Positions 8,345 through 13,383 of a stretch of DNA of 19,652 nt are shown here, piece by piece. Position 1 is the first letter of the stretch. Each line of letters begins with the position of its first letter. This DNA comes from DASYAN01 sp034431765 (GTDB lineage Bacteria > Chloroflexota > Ktedonobacteria > Ktedonobacterales > Ktedonobacteraceae): NCBI GenBank assembly GCA_034431765.1, contig DAOUDD010000155.1, positions 1 through 19,652 of the forward strand, read 5' to 3'. Made by a program: the position numbers and the translations under genes. The notes beneath the pieces were generated by a model. It ran no database searches. It was not told the DNA's origin and was given only the letters and a program-made list of their open reading frames with translations.

Positions 8345-8593
8345 TTATTGTAGAGCAAGTATGCGTTCTGCAAGCGATGCCCAGGGGCGAGCCTCAAGGA
8401 CAGGAAGACCGTAGCATGAGGCTTCCCGTGCCAACCATTGCCCGTACAACCATTTTGCGCGAGCCTCGTTGTGCAACTCCCGCTCCCCAATAATGCCTCG
8501 TCCTCGTGCTCGCATATTGGCAAAGATTCTCTCTTCATCCGACTCGACAAGAAAGACAGCTCTCACCAGCCCTGGTGCCGCTCGGCTTTGCAC
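8345..8593 (-). pseudogene. C-terminal remnant of P-loop kinase-like protein
   Basis: This frame encodes a recognisable protein tail without its head: a strand/helix segment V-R-A-V-F-L-V-E-S-D-E-E-R-I-F, then W-L-Y-G-Q-W-L-A-R-E-A, and finally G-L-P-V-L-E-A-R-P-W-A-S-L-A-E-R-I-L. This end pattern is, from memory, that of small P-loop kinase-like proteins (2-phosphoglycerate kinase/adenylate-kinase-like ATPases) common in Chloroflexota. The Walker A part that should stand about 100 residues earlier is absent. An MFS fragment in another frame lies where the head should be. It is best read as a gene remnant left by a deletion. The family name is uncertain. Confidence 0.55.
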
Positions 8594-8835
8594 GGAGGTA
8601 GTGATTGTGTCAAGCTATACGCATTGATAGTAAAAAGAACGTCTATGCCTCCGCGCATCATCCAGAGAAGAAGGACAAGCCAGTACGCATGTGTGAGTGA
8701 GAGAGTTATCGTGAGTGATCCCTCCAGTAATAAGGAACTGCCTAAAGTAGAGATAGCTTGGCCCACCCAAAACTTCCAGAAGTCACTGCTCAATTTCTGG
8801 TGTGATGTGATATTGGATTTCAGGCGAGACACCAT
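8563..8835 (-). pseudogene. N-terminal remnant of MFS transporter
   Basis: The first 50 residues look like the start of a major facilitator (MFS_3, macrolide-efflux type) protein: a charged head, then F-W-K-F-W-V-G-Q-A-I-S-T-L-G-S-S (about 19-34), the usual beginning of the first membrane helix, and a second hydrophobic stretch W-L-V-L-L-L-W-M-M. After about residue 65 the reading turns non-hydrophobic and stops at 90 residues, where a normal member has about 400. The start still has AGGAG ten bases ahead of the ATG. The gene appears truncated by a deletion that joined it to the kinase-like tail at about 8593-8630. Confidence 0.6.
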
Positions 8836-8998
8836 CGCAAATTCTCTCCTATTTCCCTATAAGGAATGAGTAGAATACGTCTCTCGCCTCACTATAGCAT
8901 GCTTCTGGCATTTCTTATAAGAGTAAATCTATGCTAACAGCATAGATTCGAGAATAAACGCCCAGAGCAGAAAGCCGACATGGGCTAACGCTCATCAA

Positions 8999-9056
8999 GC
9001 CCAATTGATTGGGCGAGAATAGGGACCCGATTCATCGCGTCCGCCGCGATTCATCG
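8999..9056 (+). repeat. Dispersed repeat, copy near 9000
   Basis: The unit starts with a 7-bp inverted pair GCCCAAT-TG-ATTGGGC (8999-9014), then GARAATAGGGAC, then CGATTCATCGCG and a second CGATTCATCGC separated by TCCGC. The same series is seen in reverse at 2264-2322 and, lacking the first part, at 11562-11609; a short piece is at 2483-2517. It is a genome-dispersed, probably REP- or MITE-end-like sequence. Confidence 0.7.
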
Positions 9057-9134
9057 CCACATCGACACCCGGCACAATTTCTGAAACTGTACATCATCGC
9101 CACATCGACACCCGGCACAATTTCTGAAACTGTA
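9051..9134 (+). repeat. Tandem duplication, two 41-nt copies with period 43
   Basis: Copies 9051-9091 and 9094-9134 are identical (41 bases each) and separated by CA. The unit starts TCATCGCCACATCGACACCC and ends CTGAAACTGTA. It begins within the end of the dispersed repeat, so the duplication probably arose there. It lies about 70 bases upstream of the promoter of the cyclic-nucleotide-binding gene. Confidence 0.85.
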
Positions 9135-9201
9135 TCATCATCGCGTCCGCCCGCCATTCATAGCAACATCCAGAGCCAGAGGGAGAAATGGAGACGAACA
9201 G

Positions 9202-9230
9202 TTGTGCTCGTCGAACGGAACATGTATACT
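9202..9230 (+). promoter_or_regulatory. Probable sigma-70 type promoter for the cNMP-binding gene
   Basis: TTGTGC at 9202-9207 and TATACT at 9225-9230 are 17 bases apart. The predicted start of transcription is near 9237, ahead of the purine-rich AGAAGGAGGTG at 9267-9277. Confidence 0.5.
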
Positions 9231-9301
9231 AGACCCAGGAAAAGACTTACAGGAACAGAAAACGACAGAAGGAGGTGGGCGCTCTTCTCCACGAAGAGGC
9301 A

Positions 9302-9751
9302 ATGAAGCGTCCAAGTATTTGTATGAATGAAGATACCCTTGCGCGTGTAGAGCTGTTTTCAACTCTTGATAAGAAAGAATTGCAACTGTTGGCGAAGAAC
9401 TGTCAGGAGCGTTCGTTTGCAGCGGGAAGCACCCTCTTCTCACAGGGTGATACTGGAGTGGGACTCTACGTGATAAAAAGTGGGCAGGTACGTATTTTGC
9501 AGGCAGCGAATCCAGATCGTGCGGAGAAAGAGCTGGATGTGCTCAGTCCAGGTGATGTCCTGGGTGAGATGGCGCTGCTCGATGACCAGCCACGTTCGGC
9601 CAGCGCTGTAGCCATTGATGACGTAAGCGTGCTCTTGCTACCCGTATGGGAATTTCGCAGCATCTTGCGTGGGCATCCCGAAATTGCCGTGAAGTTGCTC
9701 TCCGTCCTCAGCCGCAGATTGCGCAAAGCCGAGGCGCGACAGCGCGACTAA
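9302..9751 (+). CDS. Stand-alone cyclic nucleotide-binding domain protein (Crp-type sensor)
   Basis: The 149-residue protein is essentially one cNMP-binding (CAP_ED) beta-roll domain. It has the entry helix V-E-L-F-S-T-L-D, the glycine-rich turn F-S-Q-G-D-T-G-V-G-L-Y-V-I-K-S-G (about 46-61) and the phosphate-binding cassette G-E-M-A-L-L-D-D-Q-P-R-S-A (88-100) with Glu89 and Arg98 for the cyclic nucleotide. It ends with a helix and a basic tail; there is no helix-turn-helix, so it is not a complete Crp/Fnr regulator. It may act through a partner. The start is uncertain: the ATG at 9302 is used here; a GTG at 9275 lies inside the strong AGAAGGAGGTG and is unlikely, and an ATG at 9323 is also possible. 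Its stop codon overlaps that of nrdR on the other strand. Confidence 0.88.
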   Translation: MKRPSICMNEDTLARVELFSTLDKKELQLLAKNCQERSFAAGSTLFSQGDTGVGLYVIKSGQVRILQAANPDRAEKELDVLSPGDVLGEMALLDDQPRSASAVAIDDVSVLLLPVWEFRSILRGHPEIAVKLLSVLSRRLRKAEARQRD

Positions 9752-10227
9752 AGGTGATAGCTAGTGGCATCGTCCGGCTTTTCGCGATTGAGCAATTTTT
9801 GCAGTTCGTCGAACATCGTCTCAACATCCCCAAAAGAGCGGTAGACACTGGCGAAGCGGATATAGGCGATCTTGTCCATGAGGCGCAAACGCTCCATGAC
9901 CAGCTCGCCAATCACACTACTGGGAATCTCTTGTTTGCCGAAACGGTAGAGCTCCTGCTCAATCTCTTCAACAGCATTCTCGATTTCGCCCGCTGGAAGC
10001 GGGCGTTTTTCACAAGCTTTACGAAGACCGATATAGAGTTTTTGCCGGTCAAAAGGCTCACGGCGCTGGTCACGCTTGATCACCATCAAGTGAAATTTCT
10101 CGACCCGCTCGTATGTACTGAAGCGCGCCTTGCAGTGTTCACACTCGCGTCGCCGATGGATCGCATCACCAATATCGCGTGAGTCTTTGACCCGCGACTC
10201 TGTCCCTCCGCAAAAAGGACATTTCAT
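9748..10227 (-). CDS. nrdR: Transcriptional repressor NrdR
   Basis: NrdR senses ATP/dATP and represses ribonucleotide reductase genes by binding NrdR boxes. The 159-residue protein has the expected layout. A zinc ribbon has Cys3, Cys6, Cys29 and Cys32 (M-K-C-P-F-C-G at the start, R-R-R-E-C-E-H-C later), followed by R-F-S-T-Y-E-R. An ATP-cone domain runs from about 47 to 137 (V-I-K-R-D, R-E-P-F-D-R-Q-K-L, and a late Y-I-R-F-A-S-V-Y-R-S-F). The C-terminus is about 10-20 residues longer than the commonest forms. The start ATG is preceded by GGGGATAAGGA. No ribonucleotide reductase gene is in the window. It converges on the cNMP-binding gene with overlapping stop codons (TAG at 9748-9750 against TAA at 9749-9751). 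Confidence 0.96.
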   Translation of the reverse strand: MKCPFCGGTESRVKDSRDIGDAIHRRRECEHCKARFSTYERVEKFHLMVIKRDQRREPFDRQKLYIGLRKACEKRPLPAGEIENAVEEIEQELYRFGKQEIPSSVIGELVMERLRLMDKIAYIRFASVYRSFGDVETMFDELQKLLNREKPDDATSYHL

Positions 10228-10267
10228 TCCTTATCCCCAAATTCTGTTAAACGTGGAATTCAGGAAC

Positions 10268-10298
10268 ATTGTATCACATTCCCCCTCACGTTTGTCCA
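10268..10298 (-). promoter_or_regulatory. Probable promoter of nrdR
   Basis: On the minus strand, TGGACA (10293-10298) lies 19 bases before TACAAT (10268-10273). The latter is preceded by TGA, giving an extended -10 (TGATACAAT), which could compensate for the long spacer. It is about 40 bases ahead of the nrdR start codon. Confidence 0.4.
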
Positions 10299-10317
10299 GC
10301 AGTGCTGAGGCGTATGT

Positions 10318-10584
10318 CTAATGACGTGCGGATGATGCGACGTACGTTTCTGCAAGCAAATTAGGTCGCACTTGCTCCTGCTCAGATGCGTTGGGAGAGG
10401 CTTTTTGCAACTGCGGATGCACCTTCCCAATATAGCCTGAACGTAGACGCGAACCTTCACGCCAGTAGGCGTACCAGTAAGGGCCGTGCCCCTGGCCGGT
10501 ACGACATGTGCTGCATGAAGCTTTTCCACACTTACGATATTGCAATTGATAGGTGATGTGCTGATCGCTTGGTATATCTGTCAT
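10318..10584 (-). CDS. Small DUF6788-like protein
   Basis: This 88-residue protein has the core Q-Y-R-K-C-G-K-A-S-C-S-T-C (about 15-27) followed by G-H-G-P-Y-W-Y-A-Y-W-R-E-G (32-44) and S-G-Y-I-G-K. That is the pattern I know from DUF6788 proteins. The three cysteines (19, 24, 27) suggest a small metal-binding knuckle. The function of the family is unknown; it is often found near mobile or repeated DNA. I prefer the ATG at 10584, which has GGAAGGG ten bases upstream, over a TTG at 10605 inside that leader. The gene stands alone between nrdR and a long AT-rich, gene-free region. Confidence 0.75.
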   Translation of the reverse strand: MTDIPSDQHITYQLQYRKCGKASCSTCRTGQGHGPYWYAYWREGSRLRSGYIGKVHPQLQKASPNASEQEQVRPNLLAETYVASSARH

Positions 10585-10605
10585 GAACCACGTACCCTTC
10601 CACAA

Positions 10606-10830
10606 ATCAATAAAACGTACACGTTACCGCGATGACATTGCAATAATACCATCACTTGATGAACATTGTATGAATTTGTTTTTCCTAAAAATGAAAAACT
10701 GTTCACATTTATAGAGGTTACATTATCGAAATTTGTCATTACATAACACATTGTTCATTTGTATAGAACTAGAAGTTCCCGGCCTTTTTGCTGAACTGTA
10801 GTATCCTATCAGAAAAATTATAGGAAGGAG
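10606..10830. other. AT-rich gene-free stretch
   Basis: No gene is seen. The stretch is markedly AT-rich compared with its surroundings and holds a 7-bp hairpin (10678-10684 with 10693-10699) and a 6-bp hairpin (10804-10809 with 10820-10825). It probably contains the promoter of the DUF6788 gene, reading left. It gives way abruptly to GC-rich, structured sequence at about 10830. Confidence 0.5.
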
Positions 10831-10879
10831 TGTCACGGTAGCTTGTTACGCTTGTGCCTTTGCCAGATGAGCAGACCGT

Positions 10880-10995
10880 CGAGGATTATGAGCTATCCTG
10901 ATCTTGAAACCGGTGGCGGACGGGAGAAAATGCCCACCGAATGGACACTCTGAAGCACCCTCTAATACGCATCAAGAGAAGAGGCGATAGTTCAC
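10880..10995 (+). mobile_element. IS200/IS605-type right-end-like remnant
   Basis: The layout is a hairpin AGGAT/ATCCT (10882-10899), a hairpin CGGTGG/CCACCG (10911-10939), then GAAGCACCC, a stem CCTCT/AGAGG (10959-10984), and the end motif GATAGTTCAC (10986-10995). GAAGC, hairpin, TAGTTCAC is the form I know for the right end of many TnpB-carrying elements, where the same DNA makes the 3' part of the guide RNA. The frame ending at 10953 closes with G-G-G-R-E-K-M-P-T-E-W-T-L, which could be the last residues of a decayed TnpB, but no other part of TnpB is visible. This is inference from pattern, not from alignment. Confidence 0.4.
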
Positions 10996-11186
10996 GAGAG
11001 TGCGGCCCGACAAAACGGACGTGATGCAATGACGCTGTTGGGAAAATCCTCCTCGTGCTTGAGCGCCAAGGTGAGAGGCGGCGTCTTCAGAGCGCCTCCT
11101 GGTTGCCCCGCACTCCCGTTGCTCCCTTTCCCAACAGCATCATGCAACGGGTGCAGTACCCATCTAGTTGAGAGGCAATAGCTCAC
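10981..11186 (+). repeat. Direct repeat bracketing the candidate RNA
   Basis: GAGGCGATAGTTCAC at 10981-10995 and GAGGCAATAGCTCAC at 11172-11186 agree in 13 of 15 bases, 191 bases apart. They bracket the pseudoknotted segment and could be its transposition ends. Confidence 0.6.
10996..11186 (+). ncRNA. Candidate structured RNA with pseudoknot (omega-RNA/HEARO-like), orphan
   Basis: This GC-rich segment has no credible ORF but dense pairing. Stem A is 11034-11045 with 11127-11138 (12 bp perfect), extended by 11030-11032 with 11140-11142 and 11025-11028 with 11143-11146 across one bulge and one mismatch. Helix B is 10998-11005 with 11108-11115 (8 bp perfect) and crosses stem A, giving a pseudoknot. 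Inside is a GAGGCG/CGCCTC hairpin (11075-11098), and outside a GGGT/ACCC hairpin (11149-11161). The segment starts just after TTCAC and ends in CTCAC, within two copies of GAGGCRATAGYTCAC (10981-10995 and 11172-11186). IscB omega RNAs (HEARO) are pseudoknotted and common in Ktedonobacter, hence the suggestion. No iscB or tnpB gene is attached. The strand is a guess. Confidence 0.45.
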
Positions 11187-11480
11187 ATCCTGCTGCTCGA
11201 CGAAGCGAGGTAGGAGGCGGCGGGAGTACAGCGTCGGGCACAGTTAGGAGAATGATGGGTTCCTCGTGTTCTTCACAGATCCCTTACGTTGATGCATATT
11301 GGACGCTCTAAAGCGCCGTCCCTCTCCATAGTAGTGAACCGCATGCGATCCTCTCCTCGTTAAACCATTGTCTTATGAGGAATGTGGGGCAACACAATTC
11401 ATGTGCTTTGAGACATCTCAATGCGTTAATTGAACCATGACGGAGCATTATGAGACCCGATTCATAGAGTTTTGTTTACC
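11187..11480. other. Gene-free stretch with further hairpins
   Basis: No gene is supported. Hairpins include CTCG/CGAG (within 11194-11211), AGGA/TCCT (within 11246-11264) and GGACG/CGTCC (11301-11305 with 11317-11321). They may belong to the candidate RNA to the left, or simply be decayed mobile DNA. Confidence 0.4.
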
Positions 11481-11482
11481 CA

Positions 11483-11566
11483 CGAGCAATTCATTACTTG
11501 TACAATAGAGGCCCAATTATACTCTTCCACACAGTATCACATCTATCATCAGTAATTCATTGCTCG
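11483..11566. repeat. 15-bp imperfect inverted repeat
   Basis: CGAGCAATTCATTAC (11483-11497) and GTAATTCATTGCTCG (11552-11566) are inverted copies differing at the central bases. The right arm runs straight into the truncated dispersed repeat (from 11562). The left arm follows a short ACCCGATTCATAG, which is also a piece of that repeat. Confidence 0.5.
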
Positions 11567-11609
11567 GAAATAGGGACCCGATTCTATCGCGTCCGCCGCG
11601 ATTCATCGC
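11562..11609 (+). repeat. Dispersed repeat, truncated copy
   Basis: The segment reads GAAATAGGGACCCGATTC, TATCGCGTCCGCCGCG and ATTCATCGC, matching the copy at 8999-9056 except for the lost CCCAAT/ATTGGG head and a small change in the first CGATTCATCGC. Confidence 0.65.
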
Positions 11610-11801
11610 GAAATGTAAATAACAACAAAATGCGCGACATCCTCCACGTGCATCATACTCTCGAAGTATATCACGAGCGAAACATGCACAATACCCCACC
11701 CCTATGTAAAACTCCATCATCACATCCACTATTCATCCTCAGCCCCACCTCGCCAGCAAAACCTTCTACGGCGTCTATCACTGTGCTATGGTAGCATAAC
11801 G
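11610..11801. other. Gene-free spacer downstream of the zinc finger gene
   Basis: No gene is seen. A weak 5-bp hairpin (11784-11796) sits just past the minus-strand stop at 11802 and is too small to call a terminator with confidence. Confidence 0.4.
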
Positions 11802-12446
11802 CTACAACGTAACATCAAAGTGCCAGGGCTGCGGTACAGGATCTTCAAACTGACCAAGCGGATCGGCGGCACGAATAGAGAGTGTACGTGCTTCGGATGA
11901 AGGTAAGGGCCGAAAGCGTGCCGTCCCCTGATAGACCGCGTTATTGGGACCACTGGCAAGTTCAGGACGCGCCAGCAACATCCCACCACGATCACCGGTC
12001 CATTGTGTGCCCAGATTGTCTTTGAGGAAGAAGATAATACGTGGCACAAAGCTGAACCCCGCGCTTAATGGAGGTCGAATCCAGAGATAGTGTAGTTCAA
12101 AGAAACTGTTATAATAATGAAGTTGGTGCAGAAGCAGTGTCATCCCTTGCTGCTTCTGTTCGATCTCTAGCGTAATCGTACGCACGAGTTCCCCAGGGTC
12201 GCCTGTACCTGCCGTCTGGGAGCGTGTGATGGAAGGCGTGGGTGGAGCAGCGACCACAACGGGGGGACGCGACGCTAACTCTAACGCCTTTGGTGAAAAG
12301 GGATCAGGATTATTCAGGATATCATTGCATAAGTATAAACATTCATCGCATATATACGCTGCTCCTGGCCCTGCAACCATACGCTTCACTTCAGAGTTGT
12401 GACGGCCACAGAAAGAGCAACGCGCCTGTGCTCGGTCAAAGCTCAT
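11802..12446 (-). CDS. ClpX-type C4 zinc finger fused to unknown C-terminal domain
   Basis: Residues 5-45 are a zf-C4_ClpX domain: Cys10, Cys13, Cys33 and Cys36 in R-C-S-F-C-G-R and Y-I-C-D-E-C-L-Y-L-C. In ClpX this domain dimerises and recruits substrates or adaptors. Here no AAA+ unfoldase follows. Instead a Pro-rich linker (about 58-80) leads to about 130 residues that look like beta strands (F-F-E-L-H-Y-L-W-I-R-P-P, P-R-I-I-F-F-L-K-D, Y-Q-G-T-A-R-F-R-P-L-P, R-T-L-S-I-R-A-A-D-P). The C-terminal part is not recognised; a beta-sandwich is a guess. The start has only a weak AGAGAAA leader. It lies 40 bases after gatD on the same strand, so it may be the third gene of the murT-gatD operon. It could be an adaptor or regulator; the function is unknown. 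Confidence 0.8.
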   Translation of the reverse strand: MSFDRAQARCSFCGRHNSEVKRMVAGPGAAYICDECLYLCNDILNNPDPFSPKALELASRPPVVVAAPPTPSITRSQTAGTGDPGELVRTITLEIEQKQQGMTLLLHQLHYYNSFFELHYLWIRPPLSAGFSFVPRIIFFLKDNLGTQWTGDRGGMLLARPELASGPNNAVYQGTARFRPLPSSEARTLSIRAADPLGQFEDPVPQPWHFDVTL

Positions 12447-12486
12447 AATTTTCTCTGTTCCATTCGCTAGAACAACGGTCTAATTG

Positions 12487-13374
12487 TTACGCACTCTGCT
12501 CTCGCTGTATGTGTTGTGCGGCAAGAATAGCCGCGGCCTCTGTATGTAATCCCAGACGTTCAAGCATTGCGGCATGAGCTTCCCACTCTAACCAATCATT
12601 CAAAGGAGCAAGGTGTGAAACCGAGGATGCAGAACGTGTCTGCACATGTACTGCACCATCTATATGCCCATTTTGCTCTTGAACTTCTTGAAAAACAGCC
12701 TCGTTGCCATATTTATGCTGTAGCGCTAGCTCGATAAGGTGATCGGCGAAATGAGGATTCTTTGGTAACAACGAGCCGTGCAGATATGTGCCATAGGCGT
12801 TGCGGTAGATAGCTCCCTCTGTCCGATCTTCGGCGTTATTCCCGTACCCTTTGAGCACTCTGCCAAGCGGCTTGGCTGTGCCCAGATACGTACGGCCACC
12901 ATGATTCTCGAAGCCAACCAGCGTATGTCCGTTCCATTGTAGGGCAATATCACCAATGCAGCGCTGAACGGATGCTCCTTTGTGAATCGTCCGTGCATCA
13001 AAGACGCCCAGGCCGCGCATGTCGGGTCCTTCAGCCGGGCGATAGTAATGGGCGAGCAGTTGAAATCCCCCGCAGACAGCCAGGACCGGTATGTCATCTT
13101 CGATTGCAGCCCACAGTCCGATCCCTTTTGTTTCGACGAGATCCTGGGCAACAGGGGCCTGTTCTTTATCCTGCCCTCCTCCAATGAAAAGCATATCATA
13201 CTCATCGGGAGCCAGGGCATCCCCTACGCCCAGGCCAACGACACGCAGTTCAATGCCACGAGACTGACAGCGCCGTTGCAACGTCAGAATATTGCCACGA
13301 TCCCCATATAAATTCAACTGCTCTGGATATAAGTGTCCAAGCGTTAGTGTCAGTGGTTTGAGCAAATCTTTCAT
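12487..13374 (-). CDS. gatD: Lipid II isoglutaminyl synthase, glutaminase subunit GatD
   Basis: GatD frees ammonia from glutamine and passes it to MurT, which amidates the alpha-carboxyl of D-glutamate in the peptidoglycan stem peptide. The protein is a class I (CobB/CobQ-like) amidotransferase: the start L-T-L-G-H-L-Y-P-E-Q-L-N-L-Y-G-D-R-G-N matches GatD, the nucleophile is Cys101 in A-V-C-G-G-F-Q-L-L, and the catalytic His199 is in G-T-Y-L-H-G-S-L-L-P-K-N-P. F-E-N-H-G-G (155-160) is also typical. At 295 residues it is about 45-50 longer than usual; the extra part is a C-terminal helical tail from about 225. The start codon has GAGG four bases upstream. It follows murT after only 9 bases, which fits a two-subunit enzyme made in equal amounts. 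Confidence 0.93.
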   Translation of the reverse strand: MKDLLKPLTLTLGHLYPEQLNLYGDRGNILTLQRRCQSRGIELRVVGLGVGDALAPDEYDMLFIGGGQDKEQAPVAQDLVETKGIGLWAAIEDDIPVLAVCGGFQLLAHYYRPAEGPDMRGLGVFDARTIHKGASVQRCIGDIALQWNGHTLVGFENHGGRTYLGTAKPLGRVLKGYGNNAEDRTEGAIYRNAYGTYLHGSLLPKNPHFADHLIELALQHKYGNEAVFQEVQEQNGHIDGAVHVQTRSASSVSHLAPLNDWLEWEAHAAMLERLGLHTEAAAILAAQHIQREQSA

Positions 13375-13383
13375 CGTACCTCA

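Larger units (their letters stand above)
8836..9201. other. Gene-free spacer rich in repeats
   Basis: No gene is supported here. It contains a 9-bp hairpin (8926-8934 with 8940-8948), a copy of the dispersed repeat (8999-9056), a 43-base-period tandem duplication (9051-9134) and a degenerate repeat end after 9135. Spurious frames across it are explained by these repeats. Confidence 0.6.

Noticed and set aside
8167..8550. 127-residue minus-strand frame overlapping the kinase-like remnant
   Set aside because: The frame at 8345-8593 has the recognisable protein pattern; this one does not.
9051..9134. CRISPR array
   Set aside because: There are only two units with a 2-base gap and no spacers; it is a tandem duplication.
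9009..9305. 98-residue plus-strand frame ahead of the cNMP-binding gene
   Set aside because: It is made of the dispersed repeat and the tandem duplication.
10992..11186. 64-residue minus-strand frame over the candidate RNA
   Set aside because: It has no ribosome-binding site, and the composition follows the stems; the pairing explains the sequence better.
10831..11330. RNase P RNA, tmRNA or group II intron as identity of the structured region
   Set aside because: The conserved cores I know for these (RNase P GAGGAAAGTCC, tmRNA ends, intron domain V) were not found.
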